Assembly (NCBI GenBank): GCA_013115135.1
Contig: JABANP010000077.1
Location: forward strand, 72,001 to 136,000
DNA length: 64,000 bases
DNA from: Perkinsus olseni
Lineage: Eukaryota; Perkinsozoa; Perkinsida; Perkinsidae
Direction: 5' to 3'
The translations under genes and the position numbers were made by a program. Positions 24,037 to 36,529 of this stretch are shown here, one piece after another (position 1 is the first letter of the stretch; the number at the start of each line of letters is the position of its first letter). The notes below the pieces were generated by a model. The model was not told the DNA's origin. It did no database searches and was given only the letters and a program-made list of their open reading frames with translations.

Positions 24037-25262
24037 CTACTGAGGGATAGTCGGAGGGGTGCGCAGCAAACCGGTCTCTAACCCTGGATTCATCTCCTGG
24101 CTTCTGACGTGTGAGGCTGCACTCAACTCGATACTGGGAGAGTATTCAAGAAACTCGGAATTCAAATAGATTCCAGGTGACTTCGGATCGTTGACGCAGA
24201 CCACAACTTGCGCTCTTGGCCTTTCTAGAGATTCCTCAACGCTCTGGACATTCGACTCGGCCAACTTTGATCTTGCGCTGGTCCTCACTTGCGGTATCCC
24301 ACGGCTAGTCAGGCGCCTTCAGCAGCCTTCCCTCACGCCTGTACGGACCCCAGCAGTCTCTGCTTCCCGGATCGTCGCCAGCTATGGATGAGGTAGAGCA
24401 GAGCCTCCCAAAGGACTCTTACCAGCAGCCTGCCCTATTGTGACGACATGTACGATGGTTTTGCAGGTAGAAGCGAAATCAGGTACCGTGGTTGACGTTA
24501 TCTTAGCTTTAGTGTCGCTGTCTGAATGGGAAAGGTAGGTGGGTGTTGGAATCGGTCGACCACAGAGTCGCTTTCGCATTGGTAGTGTCGTCAGGGGACC
24601 ATCGCGGCCCTGGTGGGCAGTATAGGTACTTTTAGAGTATTGGAAGTGGCCCATGTTTACTTATATGAAAATGGAGAGTTTTGGCAGTAGGACTAGACAG
24701 GTGGATCTTCGCTGGGCATCTCATTGGAACAACCAGCGGCTGAAACGGTTGGGCAGTTTCATGCGCTTGTAGGCCCATCAGCTTGCTCAGGAACAGCTGC
24801 AACGCAGGGAGGGCGTCCGGCCATAGCGCATTCCGTGGATCTTTGAAGGCAAGTGTAAGTGGGCCACCAGGAGTTTCGCCTAGTAGCGGTTTGAGGGGCT
24901 GCCGGCGTCTACTCCAATCGGGCGCACTCATTGGAAAGGATTTCTTTGTTGGGCGGCCCAACTTGGGCCGCGTCAGCATCGGGCTGGCTGCTGGGCCGGT
25001 CGAAGAGTTTCGCCCCTTCCGCGGGTGCTTTTTGTTTAGAACGAACACACGCAGGCCTTGGTGAATGAGGGCCGATTAGCAACGGGTCGGATTTCTCTCC
25101 GCGCATGCGTGTCGATTTTCCGTGTCCCTTTCGGACGGCTGTTGGGTTCAGTGCTGATAACGGACGGTGAAGGGCGTGAGCTGGGATGATAGTAGATGAC
25201 GACTGCGCCTTCGTGGATGGGATTCGGGATGCTGAAGTCTTTGGAGTGGCCCACAATCTCAA
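24037..25262 (-). CDS. unrecognised multi-exon gene upstream of kinesin
   Basis: Several adjoining minus-strand frames look coding: one with LGETPGGPLTLAFKDPRN and LPALQLFLSKLMGL (24.7-24.9 kb), one with TKAKITSTTVPDFASTC that ends at a GTAAGAG donor near 24,418, and one with QVVVCVNDPKSPGIYLNSEF (24.1-24.25 kb). No domain is recognised and the joining order between frames is not settled. The gene would be divergent from histone H1, sharing the short upstream region 25,263-25,407. Confidence 0.35.
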
Positions 25263-25407
25263 AGGATAGGCGAAACTTGTCGACGCGTGCTAGCTAAGTG
25301 ACGCGCAAACTTCCAAACGGCTCACGGCCCTTTCTTGGGGCTTCACAAAGGCCAAGGGTGGTTAATTCCTATTCGTTCTTAGTGAGTCCCTGTTCCCTTA
25401 GAGAACA

Positions 25408-25932
25408 ATGGTAAGAGCATCCCCGAAGAAAGTACCCACACCTCACCCAACCTACAATGAGATGGTGAGGAACGCCCTCGCGACCTGCAGGGGGTTTCAG
25501 AAGATGAGCCGCCAGGCTGTCGCTGCCTTCATCAAGTCCAACTACGGCGTTGACAACAGGACAGCTCTGAACAAGTCCCTCAAGGCCCTCGTGGAGACCG
25601 GTATCGTGTCCCAGGCGAAAGCGTCTTACAAGTTGGCCGCCGGGCAAAGGCCAGTGGCGACCTCCCCAAGTAAGCCCGCCAAGGCTCCTTCGAAGCCCGC
25701 TAAGGCTCCTCCCAAGAAGGCAGCTCCAGCGGCTAAGAAGAAGGCCACCACCAAGGCTTCCGCCAGCTCTAAGAAGACATCACCTAAGAAGCCTTCCGCT
25801 AAGGGAAAGAAGGCGCCTCCGACAAAGAAGACTGTTGCTAAGAAGACCTCGGGTAAGAAGAGCCCAGCTGCTAAGAAGGCCCCCGCTAAGAAGGGGGGCG
25901 GTAGAGGAGGCGGCAGGTCGGGCAGATCCTAG
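25408..25932 (+). CDS. linker histone H1-like protein
   Basis: Linker histone that binds nucleosome entry/exit DNA and compacts chromatin. Single exon of 174 codons from the ATG at 25408, preceded by an A-rich context. Residues about 12-75 form the winged-helix H1/H5 globular domain (PTYNEMVRNALATCRG, SRQAVAAFIKSNYGVD, NRTALNKSLKALVETG). The remaining 100 residues are a Lys/Ala/Pro/Ser tail with repeated KKAP and SKPAKAP units, ending in a Gly/Arg-rich cluster. This order and length are usual for H1. It converges with the histone H3 gene downstream. Confidence 0.93.
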   Translation: MVRASPKKVPTPHPTYNEMVRNALATCRGFQKMSRQAVAAFIKSNYGVDNRTALNKSLKALVETGIVSQAKASYKLAAGQRPVATSPSKPAKAPSKPAKAPPKKAAPAAKKKATTKASASSKKTSPKKPSAKGKKAPPTKKTVAKKTSGKKSPAAKKAPAKKGGGRGGGRSGRS

Positions 25933-26616
25933 AAGCCGCATGTACTCTTTTGATCTATGCAGATGATAGTATGTTATAATGCTTTTTGATAGTATCATCA
26001 CCTATTGCACATATTTATGACTGTAACTGGATGCAAGCTGGTATAGTAAACGATAAGGTGGGCCCAAGAAGGGCCCTTTGTACTACATTCCCCTCAACGA
26101 GGACGAGGCTACTGCTACTGCTACTAGACTAATGGTATCATCATTCACCAAGGCTTGTGTTAGTTACCCGGGGACCTAGTGGAGTTCGCTCTGATAACGC
26201 AGACAAGGGTTTGCTTGACTACGACCCGCCCTTCCCCGCCCACACAATCGCCCTACTCGTGTGCACGCGTGCATGATGCAGCCTTCCCTCAGCATGCTCC
26301 TCCCCACGCTACTAATGGTAACACAACTCCCCGTGGTGTGAATGTACGAGCGTTCTATCAATGAGCTCAGCAATTATCATTCTACTGCTGCATAGTGTCC
26401 AAGTCGATAACAACGACTCGATACTCTGTCTCCCTCAGCGTGACTTACTAGGGCGCGTGAGAGACCCCAACTTACATCACTCAAGAGTAATACTACGAAG
26501 ATCCGCCATAAAATAGATGTGGTGTTATGAAAAGCAAAAAAGTACATTAGTCTGCCATCGGAGGGCCCAAGGCACTCGGCAGTAGTCTTCCTCACAGCCA
26601 CCATCACACAACAGGC
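25933..26616. other. intergenic between convergent histone genes
   Basis: No coding frame is supported. The segment just after H1 (25,935-26,040) is A/T-rich, as expected for a 3' untranslated region. I looked for but did not see a clear histone 3' stem-loop of the animal type. Confidence 0.5.
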
Positions 26617-27084
<468 letters not shown>

Positions 27085-27162
27085 TCATATGAGAAAATGG
27101 TGAACACGCATTCGAGTGCGCGCTAGCCGGAGTAGTTCACACAATGGGACCTGTCCGGAACA

Positions 27163-27939
27163 CTACCAAAACGAGCAGAACTCCGAGAGGTGTGAACCCT
27201 TCGCGAGCCCATAAGGGATCCCTACTACGATACTGCCCCCTGCAACCCGAACGCTCTTAACAATACTAGAAACATGCTTCAAATTATACCCATCAATCAG
27301 CATAATAGCAATCAAGCGCCACCGCTGACTTTCTGTCTCTTGGACGGCGGAGTATCCTGGCTTGTACATTGTGAAACCGTTTTTGCGTCCGTTGGACCGG
27401 ATTGGCTCTGATTCGATCGAATAATGGGGCGCAGCGCTGTTGCTTCGCACGCATCCACACACCTCGATCTCTAGCGGGTACGGATTGATCCTCCCTTCGA
27501 GCAGCAGCACGCCATAGGCCTTCCGCTCCTCGGCAGAATCAGCGCCGCCCGTCTCCTGAGCAGGCTCCTCCGCTTCGTTCATCTCCACATTCTTCCAGCA
27601 TTGACCAGCGTCATCCCACTGCTGTACTCGCTTCTGGACGAAGATTCTCCTCAATAACTCATCACGGAGCTGCTCTACCTCATCCGCTTGGGGGACCTGA
27701 CTCAACAGCACAATCCCAACACACGGAGCCTCGGCCTTCTGACAATACGCACTGTGAGGTGCCCCTTGAACATGCCACCGCGGCTGGCCGCTGCACTCAA
27801 ATCGATCTCGAATACGTCCATCCACACCCTTCTGAGTACCTGCGCGGTAAGCACATAAAAGCCACACTGTGGCTCGCCTCTGTGCGCTTGTCCTCTCTGC
27901 TCCCGCTGAATGATCACCACTACTACGTCTAGAGGCCAC
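27163..27939 (-). CDS. unrecognised ORF, possibly 3' continuation of the TraB gene
   Basis: A 258-codon minus-strand frame. The C-terminal two thirds look coding (QADEVEQLRDELLRRIFVQK; YGVLLLEGRINPYPLEIEVC; RWRLIAIMLIDGYNLKHVSS). In the first third a second frame also looks plausible, so an intron near 27.7 kb is possible. No domain is recognised. A GT donor in the last TraB exon could splice into this region, making it the C-terminal part of that protein; otherwise it is a separate gene ending next to histone H3. Confidence 0.45.
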   Translation of the reverse strand: MASRRSSGDHSAGAERTSAQRRATVWLLCAYRAGTQKGVDGRIRDRFECSGQPRWHVQGAPHSAYCQKAEAPCVGIVLLSQVPQADEVEQLRDELLRRIFVQKRVQQWDDAGQCWKNVEMNEAEEPAQETGGADSAEERKAYGVLLLEGRINPYPLEIEVCGCVRSNSAAPHYSIESEPIRSNGRKNGFTMYKPGYSAVQETESQRWRLIAIMLIDGYNLKHVSSIVKSVRVAGGSIVVGIPYGLAKGSHLSEFCSFW

Positions 27940-27956
27940 CCAGGTCTAATACTGGT

Positions 27957-29711
27957 CTAACGGTCCTCGCAAGGCGAGATGCCCTGGATCACCTCAGCAT
28001 CAACAAAGCAGCACGCAAGCGCATGGATGTCGCACGGAGGATTCTCTTGGGACAGCAACGCTCGGATGCCTTGAACGTGCACCTAGCCGTGAGAGGCAGC
28101 TTCCTCCACTCAGCTGAATCAGCAGCGCTTACCCCGCCGACTACCGCGAGGACGGCGTCGCCCTCACTGAGCTCCCTCGAGAGCGCACCGATCTTGTAGG
28201 CCATGAACACATCACGCAGGAAGACGTGGGAGAGGTAGTACCTAGAGGAATGCGAGAGCATCATCATTATGGTCTGCTCCCACTTTGGCCTGAAGAGACG
28301 GTGCATCTCTCCCAACAAGAAGTCAGCGTGTGGAGGTGACCGGTGCTCCAGCTCAGCCAATCTGCGTGCAGGGAGGAACTGTGGAGCTCGGGCGGCGTTG
28401 GAAGTAGCTTGCCTATAAGCGACTGCAGAGTCCAGCTGATTCGCTCCACACTTGGCAACAGCCTCCTCGCCATAGATGAGCCTTAGATATGTCTCAAACA
28501 CGGTCTGCACAGGACAGAGCGGGTGACGGTCATCAACGTCTCTAGTCTGAGAACCTGTTCGTCTGATATCATCCTCAATAGGCTCTCCGGCAAATCGCCG
28601 ATCCTCTTGGCGGTGTCCCTGTGAACAACAGAAAGGCAGTGAGAACGAAAAAGTATCTCTCACTTGGCCTTTTCCATTTCGTTGTTCTGGATTAGCTTGA
28701 GCGTCTCTAGCATGTCAATAGAGTGAAGCGGCAGCCCTCGCCGTTTCGTCTATCATCATCAACGACCAGCAAGAATACACCAAAGCCGGCTATCGCAACA
28801 GCTCACCTCGTAAATGGCGGTGAGCTCGGGCATGCCGCTCACAGATCCACACGCTGCCAGGAATTGAGTCCTCTCAGCGTTGCCAGACACCCTCACAAGG
28901 CGAGCGCTAACCAGCTAGGGAACGACGCACAGAGCTGGCGACTGGAAGGACCGTTGAGGCGCTACTACCTCCTCGAATGTGGCGCCTTGGCCTCCCATAT
29001 CTTTCAAGTCAGTTAACTCCGACCACTTCCCCTTGAACCTGCAACCCTGTGAATCCCTCACAGTAGGCCGGCCCGCCCGATAAGCCCTGCCTTTCCATCA
29101 ACGGCAATTGGAACTTCCGTCGTGCTTCAGTTCTGGCCAAGTCACTCTCCAAAGCCACACAGTTAACTTGTAGCTGTTCGAGCGCCTTCTCGACATTCAA
29201 GGCCGAGGCTTCCGAGGAGTGCACCACGCCAAGGATATGGACCTACGTATAGTGGCCTGGACGCTCAGTATGCGCGCCGATGCTACTGCTACAGCGACCG
29301 TCGCTGAGCGACGTCCGGGTGGGCGAGACAGCTCAAGAAACGATGACCAGATTCTGAGTAGCGGAGCTGGATGAGAGACGCTACCTTCACACCATTCTTG
29401 AGGATGACTGGCTCCTGCACGCAGTAGTCCAGCTGAGGGGACTTGGACCCCTTGGAGAACTTCTGTTGGAGCTCCTCCACTCTCGACCAATCGATACACT
29501 GAGTGGCCCGAAGAAAGCACATCTGGCAGATATTCCTATCGACCCCATCCGGGGCTACACTCGTCTCGGCGTCCCCAAGAATCTCTTCCACCGCTGTCGT
29601 CATCATAGCCGCCTCTGACTTCTTCGTGTGCGTCTTTGATGAGCGCAGGTAGTCCGGACAGCTCCCAGCCAGCCGGTCGAATATACTCGGCACTTCGAGA
29701 GGCTCGACCTA
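27957..29711 (-). CDS. TraB/PrgY-family protein
   Basis: Member of the TraB/PrgY/gumN fold family, whose eukaryotic members (TRABD) are membrane-associated proteins with a proposed metal-dependent protease-like fold. The first supported exon starts after an AG acceptor at 29711 and contains SRVEELQQKFSKGSKSPQL. The family's N-terminal signature appears near 29.25 kb: after an acceptor comes VHILGVVHSSEASALNVEKA then CVALES, matching the 'LLGTxHxSxxS ... ALE' pattern. Further on are FETYLRLIYGEEAV, LGEMHRLFRPKWEQ and RDVFMAYKIGALSREL. A 50-nt intron (28,083-28,132) then splits AVVGG from VHVQGIRALL, restoring the conserved 'VVGxGHxxGI' motif. The N-terminus upstream of 29.7 kb is not resolved. 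Confidence 0.75.
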
Positions 29712-30627
29712 CAAGAACCCCAGGGGACTGATATCGCCAAATTATCGCGTGCTGTAGGATCTGTTTCGGACACAGTGCGTCCTAATTCCCCAGCTATAGC
29801 TAGAACTGCGTTGCTGTCCTTCTACTGCTGTAAATCCAGTTTTTATTTCCTCTACCGAGTTGCGTTCTGGCAAGTGCTATATCAACAGTAAAATGATCCG
29901 TGATAACGAATGACCTGAAGGGTGATCAAGGCAAGTCCCCAGGCACGGAGTCCAGGAGGGAGTGGAGACCCCACTGGAGTAACCCCAGGAGCTGAACAGG
30001 CGCAGGCAGGAGCGATCCCGACCTTACTATTTCTGCCGGAGCCTTCGGCTTCTGTCGAGGACTCATAATGAGAACAACTGTGACACCATCGAGTACAAAG
30101 CAATACGGCCCCCATCTAACCAACACTAACCCTGCCGCCTCTCTATAAACAGTATAATAATAATGTTACGAAACAATACACTCGATCGGACTAAGCTGAA
30201 CGACGTCACTCGCCACTGTGGACTATTCTTTCCGTCGCTTCCTGAGTAGCTCGACGATTGTGTTCACACATGTTGACGTACTTCGTCTTAGCTCGCGCCC
30301 TGTTGAAGCAGAACACAATTGAAGCAACACAAGGAGGGGCCAGTCCTCCTCCTCCTCACCTGAAGGCCTCCACAGGATCCGAAATGTTAAAGTCGGATAT
30401 CACAGGGGGAGCATCCGAGAAGTTGGATCGTCGCGGGATCTTCGCCGGCGGGGCAGACTCTCGGCTCCTCGACGTTGACCTGATAACGCAGCAGCCGCGT
30501 CCCTCGAACTAACAGGCCTCAGCAGACTCACCGAGACTCCGATTTCGTTCGGGACTTCGAGGGACTACTGGAGCGCGACGATACGGACTCTGAGAGAGGG
30601 CCAACATGGCCGAGGTGGGCACCCTCC
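29712..30627. other. unassigned, possible 5' exons of the TraB gene
   Basis: A minus-strand frame near 30.0 kb (MSPRQKPKAPAEIVRSG) could be a first exon of the TraB gene, but I could not join it. The rest shows no convincing coding sequence. Confidence 0.3.
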
Positions 30628-33284
30628 TCAGTGCTCGTCCCTACCTGAGTCGCTGTCGTCCTTCAGCGGTATGAGGGACTCAATGAGCGCAACAGCCCTC
30701 TCAGGTGGGCGAGGCTCTGCCGACAGGTACTGGGGTACCATCGCCAGCACTACTGGGTCCAGGGGGGTGTAGGGCACAACAGCGACCTGGGTGTTTAGGG
30801 TAGGGAAGCCTGGTCGACGCCAGCGAGGTCTCCTGAGCTCACCTGCTGCTCTCGGGCTCTCCGGCCGGAAGCCTTCACGAGGGAGGCCAACACCCCCACG
30901 GATACATTTTCTGCCGTAGCGGGTCTGACCAGGGCCCAGCATGAGTCCAGAACTCGACAGGCAGTATGAAGCTTACCGATCGGAGTAGTAGCCCTTGGAG
31001 TGGCGGGGGAGGCTTGGGCTTGGCCTTAGCCGCCGCTGCTGCTGCTTCTGCCGCCGCTTTAGGATCGGACTTCTCCGAAGGCCTGCAAGTGCTACATAGA
31101 AGACATAGACAGTACAAGAGCTTGTACGTCCTATATTGGTGCCTCTTGCCAGTGTCCTTCGACCCTTCACCATGCAGACCTCCGTAGATCATCGAGGGCA
31201 ACAGGAGTGGTGGCTCCGGCGGTGGCTTAGCGCTGATCGCAAGAAGCCAGCAATGAAAGCCAAGACCAGCTAACAGCATCAGTTAACACGCAAGAGCTCG
31301 GAATCCGACTCGATATTTTAAGGGGTGGCGCAGGCGAGTCCAGGCGAGACTAACGGCCGCATAGTCTTACAAAGCGTGCTCTTCCGTGGCGAGCTTGTCG
31401 AAGTCCCTGGCCTCATCGGCAGTAATGATACCTTGGTCCTTCCATATTTGTATCAGCCGCGTCACGTTCTTCTGCTGCGGGGTGAGGTCGTGCTGTGACA
31501 GATGTGAACCTTCCGTCCCCTCCAGCTCAAGGACAATGACCACCTACCCCAGGCTTCCGGGAATTCCTATTGTAGCAAGCGCCATAAGCCGCCCGGCACA
31601 TCCAGGGTAGGTAATTCTTCAACAGCACCCGTACCACCACACCCTGGGGACCGCTCGTTTGCTGCAGGACCTACCCGGTCGTGACTGTACGGTCTGCTCA
31701 TGACGGCCGCCGCCTACCTCGTGAATAACGAACAGCATGCTCATGGCGTGATGTCCATCCTTCGGCATCCGCATTGACCGGAGCAAGGACCTGCAGCAAT
31801 ACTACCACACCATCACCAACTCCGCGGCATCCTACGCAGCAATAGCACTGGTCTGTTGACGATTCTCTAGCAGCCACGCAGCGGCATCCCGAATAGAGTC
31901 GTCACTGGCCGGTACCTGCGACAGCACCATCTCACCTGGCTACCTCATCCTCCATGCCTACCCCGCCTGCCAATGATACTATAATAGCTCCGTAACGGGC
32001 CGCCAGCTGAGGGTTCAGATTCGCTGTGGTATCCGGAAGGTGATAATTGTCCGCTATCGCCTGAAGACCACTTCGAGCCATCAGACTGGCCGCAGATTAG
32101 AAGCCACCCACCTGCAGCTCCTTAGAAAACTTTTCCTCGATGGGAGCCGGTGGAGGTATCGGCTGTTGCTGCTGTTGTGGAGGCCGTGGCGGTGGCATGA
32201 ACCCTCCGTGCTGCGGAGGTGGGCCGCCATAGGGCATCTGCGCTGGCGGTGGGGGGTGAGTATAGGGTAGCGGCTGCGAGTAAGGCGGGGGCTGCTGCTG
32301 CTGCTGACCACCGACATAAGGCATCGGAGGGACCTGTGAAGGACTGAGGAAGCACAATGATATATTAAAGGCAGGCCCATTAGTCCCCCTACAATTGCTG
32401 ATTCACTGGAGGCATGTAGCTCGGTGGATGCTGCTGCTGTTGCTGCCATGGCATTGGCGGTGGCTGCTGCTGCTGGGGTGGACCTTAGGATATTCACACA
32501 TCATGCGAGGGCGCGGTGGAGTATTATAGGTACTACCCAAAGGATGCTCTGGTGGCGGATAAAACGCTTGCCGGGGCGGCGACTGACCTTCATCACTGAA
32601 GGAACGAGTTCAGAGATCGACCAAGTGCAGAGGAGATCGTACCTCCAAGCCCTCATACGACCTCCCCCTCCCCACTGCTGCTGCTGTTGGTGTTGCGGAG
32701 GCCAAGCCTGGCCCTGTGGCGGTGGATACCCCCCTAAGGGCTGCTGCTGCGGCGGCGGCATTGGTGGTGGTCCTGGCCATTGCTGAGCATTCGGGCGGAT
32801 AGTAGCCAGGTAATGGAGGACCACCGCCCATCTGCATCGGCCCCGCCGCTGGTGGTGGCCCGTTCCACATCGACCGGGATGCCAATAAAAACACTGCCGA
32901 CAGCGCCTGTGATGCAACAGGAGACCGACGCTTGCCCAACTCAAGAGCACCCTCATCGCAGAAACACGCACAGAAACATGCGAGCCGTCATCATCAGAGC
33001 TGTCCATGAACACCCTCATCATCAGAGACCTGAGGCTCTTGTTCATTCTCACTATCACCATCGTCTCCACCGAAGTCGTAGTTGGGAGAATCGTTGAGGT
33101 CGACAAAGTAGCTGTTGGGGGTATCTTCGGACCATCACCGTGCCGACGAGTATCGACAGCAAGTACTACTCTTGGCACTCCACATGGCCTCGCCGAGACT
33201 CTGAACATCCTTCTTGTGCTGTAGGAATATCTCAGAGTTCCTCACAGACAGGTCAATCACTGCTGCTTCAGAGTGCTCCAACAT
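30628..33284 (-). CDS. CHERP-like splicing factor with CID domain
   Basis: Probable U2 snRNP-associated splicing protein. ATG at 33284 (MLEHSEAAVIDLSVRNSE) is followed by an acidic exon, a long Pro/Gln/Gly-rich region (about 32.9-32.1 kb) and then a CID/RPR-type helical domain. In the CID, EEKFSKELQ joins AIADNYHLPD and DAAAWLLENRQQ, then MSMLFVIHEV and LTPQQKNVTRLIQIWKDQG. A GTAAGA donor after ATEEHA joins FAKPPPEPPLLLPSMIYGG. The C-terminus (YTPLDPVVLAMVPQYLSAE; RPPERAVALIESLIPL) resembles the conserved region after the CID in CHERP. It ends in a TGA at 30628-30630. About ten introns; one frame step near 32.8 kb is not explained by an intron. The CHERP name is an inference from domain order. 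Confidence 0.6.
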
Positions 33285-33303
33285 ACACCTACACCGGTAC
33301 TCC

Positions 33304-33339
33304 TCAACAACAGCAACAACAACAACAACAACAACAACA
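33304..33339. repeat. CAA/TTG microsatellite
   Basis: About twelve near-perfect AAC (CAA) units on the plus strand, placed just upstream of the ATG of the CHERP-like gene, so likely in its 5' untranslated region or promoter. Confidence 0.85.
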
Positions 33340-33594
33340 GTGTCAGCGATTCCTAGACAACAACAATTCAGATCCCTCTTGACTTCGGTTTGAATAAAAC
33401 AACTATTGACAACGCTATTTTGATATACAGGAATTGCGCCACAATACCGTTGGAATAGCGCGGAGTATAAAGGTCCATGTGGAACATGACTAATACGTTC
33501 ACTCTATGATAGCTATATACCATTGAAAGCACATACAGATCAATTGTGAGCTCAGCACTACTGCTCGACACCAGACTTTTTTCGACCACCCGTC

Positions 33595-34291
33595 TTACCT
33601 GGTCTCCTCTACATCCGCAGGGTCGTTGAAATCAGTCTCGATCGGCTCATCATCATAGTAGACCTCTTGTTGCTCAAACCTTCACGAAATACATCCACTG
33701 CAGCCCCCCAACGCAATACTACTTCTGCCATTTAGCCCGCTGTCCTCTCATCTCGCTGTACGGATGCTCCAATATGCTGAAGTCCTTCACTCGGAACCCA
33801 GCTAGCGGATCGAACCGGGGCACCTAATACTCCCCCTAGACACAGACAGAGTAGGGGAGAGTTGCACCTTGAGGGCACCATAAAGCTTCTGTGACCACTT
33901 CCACTTCTTAAACTCCATAAAGTAGTCACGCTGACGGAGCTCAGAGTCCCTGTAGCGGATGAGAGTAGCCCGTGTAACTGGTAGAAAGATAGTCTCACTT
34001 GAGCCTCTGTTTCTTAGCGGCCCATTCTGACACCCAGCCGGGGACCTTATCGGGCACGGGAGCCGGTCGACCATCAGGAGTAGCATGCTTAGGCAACCAC
34101 CCTCTCTGAAATTCTCGGAAGTGGCAGCGCACACGATAGACTCTGGAACTTGCTTTCTTCGGATAGTTATTTATCTCGGCTATGAGTTTGTGAAGTGCTT
34201 GCTCGGTGATGACGATCTGCCTGTACTTCAACAGGTTGTACCTGACCCCTAGGAGTCGTCGAAAACTAAGAGTATCTTTCAGGAAGGGCAT
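33595..34291 (-). CDS. small basic protein, possibly mitoribosomal
   Basis: Four exons, three clean GT-AG introns, about 186 residues. ATG at 34291 (MPFLKDTLSFRRLLGVRYN). The first exon contains YRQIVITEQALHKLIAEI and ends AAKKQRLK. The next pieces are LRQRDYFMEFKKWKWSQKLY, then VPRFDPLAGFRVKDFSILEH, and an acidic tail beginning with EVYYDDEP ending in a TAA at 33595-33597. The protein is basic and aromatic-rich with an acidic end, like many mitochondrial ribosomal proteins, and the next gene upstream encodes uL4, but I cannot name the family. Confidence 0.6.
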
Positions 34292-34327
34292 ACATCCATC
34301 AGGGTACGTTCGGGTCACAAATAAAAG

Positions 34328-35276
34328 CTAATTTGTGCCATTGCGCACGAGCCATAGAATCCTTTCAAGCGCTCTTGCATATACCACAACGATCGCCACT
34401 ATCTCCTTTAACCAGCTTCAACTAAGGACTACTACTACAATGACCACTTACGTGGAGACGCCCTCGACATCTTCTCGTCTCACTTGCGCTATATGGGCTG
34501 TACCCCATCGGAAATTATCATTGACATCGCTGGTACCGACATGGACCTGACACCCTCTACCGGCCGCAACAGCAGTCGGGATGCTACCAACAGCGCAGAG
34601 TTGCAGTGACGGCCGAGTAGTCGACGGAGATGCGCAGCCACATGTCTCGTCTTGTGAGTGCCGACGTTGAAGGAGTCCACTACTGTTATCTCGCCTTGAG
34701 CGAACTTGGCGCTCAGCATCATCCTGCATGATAGAGCACTACCAAGCCTTCTTCGGAGTGAGCAAAGGCGGCGAGTGACAAGCCTCCATTAGTAGGGTTC
34801 TCATCGGATAATCACTGCCGTGTACCACTCAGATGGAGTTCTAGTGGCGAGAGGGACGAATAAGTTCTGCCACACATAGATGATAGCCACGCATGCGACT
34901 CTTATTTCTCCGCAGCCGCGGATGCTCAGGGCCCCGAAGCAAGTCCAATCCTATGCTGCCCAGAGGGAAGAATGTGTCACACTGTATCACAGTCACCACG
35001 GCCATCCTCTGCCACTCCCCGTACTACTACTTCAGCGACTTCCACACTCGCCGTTTGAGCTCCCCTTGCCTCCATTCCCGCGGTCGTTGGGGGATCGAGA
35101 AAACACCATCATACTTTCCCTGGAGCCTTTCGCCGACCCATACGAGACTTTCCGATATTTTTGTGCGACCGAGCTTTCCTGAGATCCCCGACACCCTGAC
35201 CTCCAACGGCAGAACCAGAGACTACTTGTTAGAGCCCGGCCACTCCCATTTGAAGAGCTGCATGTCCTGCTGGTAG
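34328..35276 (-). CDS. mitochondrial-type ribosomal protein uL4
   Basis: Large-subunit ribosomal protein of the bacterial/mitochondrial uL4 type. The best-conserved part lies at 34.6-34.72 kb: LSAKFAQGEITVVDSF then KTRHVAAHLRRLLG and NSALL. A GT-AG intron of about 41 nt follows, then VHVGTSDVNDNFRWGTAHIA and REDVEGVST, the 'LLV...NL..S.RN...V' end of uL4. A further GTAAGT donor joins ALERILWLVRNG and a TAG at 34328-34330. Upstream exons are less certain: a basic segment (DLRKARSHKNIGKSRMGRRK) fits the Arg/Lys-rich loop region, and WRQGELKRRVWKSLK fits the helix before 'LSAKLAEG'. The 5' border is approximate. A bacterial-type uL4 encoded in the nucleus implies import into an organelle. Confidence 0.7.
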
Positions 35277-35558
35277 CCAGCCATACACCCTCGATGCCAC
35301 CAGTAAGTAAAATAGAGAATGTCTTTCCGTATTGGCTCCGCGAATATCGAGTTGGGGACTACAGCAGACTAGAGTCGAATTGCATCGGAGAACTACTCAG
35401 CAACAGCGGCCTCTAACGCATGAGATGCCCAGGCTCGGCTGCTCTAGTCTACTGCCTACTCAGAAGACTAGGTGGACTCAAGGAGGCCGACACGCGCAAC
35501 CGATCTGCCTGACACTTCTCCTTGTTGACGCACCAGAGTAGATGGACGTATGATCACG
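35277..35558. other. short intergenic stretch
   Basis: No gene supported. It separates the uL4 gene from the end of the next minus-strand gene. Confidence 0.35.
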
Positions 35559-36192
35559 CTAAAGATCGCCCTCTGATGTACTACCAATGATCGATCCAAT
35601 CTCCTCCGGCGGGTCATCGCTGCTGGTTGGCTCTCCATTCACCGGACAGGTGACCTCGAACTTGTACCTGATGGCCACCATCTGCGCGCCCTAGGGGAGC
35701 AGAGACGGTGGCGTTACACAGGCATCTCCAGAACGGCATTAAAACCGACTGCAGGAAAACTCCACCAATTCCGAAGTACAGTTCTCAGGTCTGCCAAATC
35801 GCCTGATCACCGACAACTGACCATAACGAGCTCCAGCGGTCAGTACCAGGCCGTCTGACCACTGGCGGGTCATGGATAGAGGCACCGGGCTCTGGTTCGG
35901 GAGGGGCCATTGGAACTCCCGATGCTGATACTGTGAATCCAGCGGTGGTACCTGCAGCACAGTGGCACGACCTAGGGAGGGGCGACAGTGCCCTACAAAA
36001 TCGGTTGATGACAGCTATCAGCCGTGCTGGCTGTGGTGGACTCGGACTTCCTCCCAGCCGGAGAGATGGTATCATACAGCAAACAATCCCTGGTGGCCGA
36101 TAGGTGCTCGTGAGGCAGTACGACGGTCCTCCCCTCCGCCACGCCAATGACCGTGGGACTCGAAGGGCAGTCGGGAGAACTTCAAGAAGCAA
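35559..36192 (-). CDS. unrecognised multi-exon gene
   Basis: The last exon is persuasive: after an AG acceptor it reads GAQMVAIRYKFEVTCPVNGE and then an acidic Pro-rich end, finishing at a TAG (35559-35561). Upstream frames with ARYGQLSVIRRFGRPENC and AGFTVSASGVPMAPPEPEP lie in the right order, with possible introns between them. Family unknown; start not located. Confidence 0.35.
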
Positions 36193-36529
36193 TTCACTCC
36201 CCTATCTGTGGGCAGACCGTCCGACTGCGAAGAACTCTATGCTCCCATTCACCAGAACGTACCATGGTGTGCACCATTTAGGGAGGCACAGATACGCCGT
36301 AGGGCTGTAAAATTGACGTGAGATTAGGCGATAGGTAGGAGCTAAGCGGCTCCCTGCAGAGTGCCCATGGATAGCCATCTGAGGGATAGCCAAAACGAGG
36401 TGATAACGTCCGATTTACTTGAGGCAATCGGGGCCAACAGGAGCACGGAGGACAAAACTTTTCAAATCCTCATATAGCCGACAAGATCGCGCGCGCCCGT
36501 TGATGGACCCTCTCGAGCCACCACCTATT

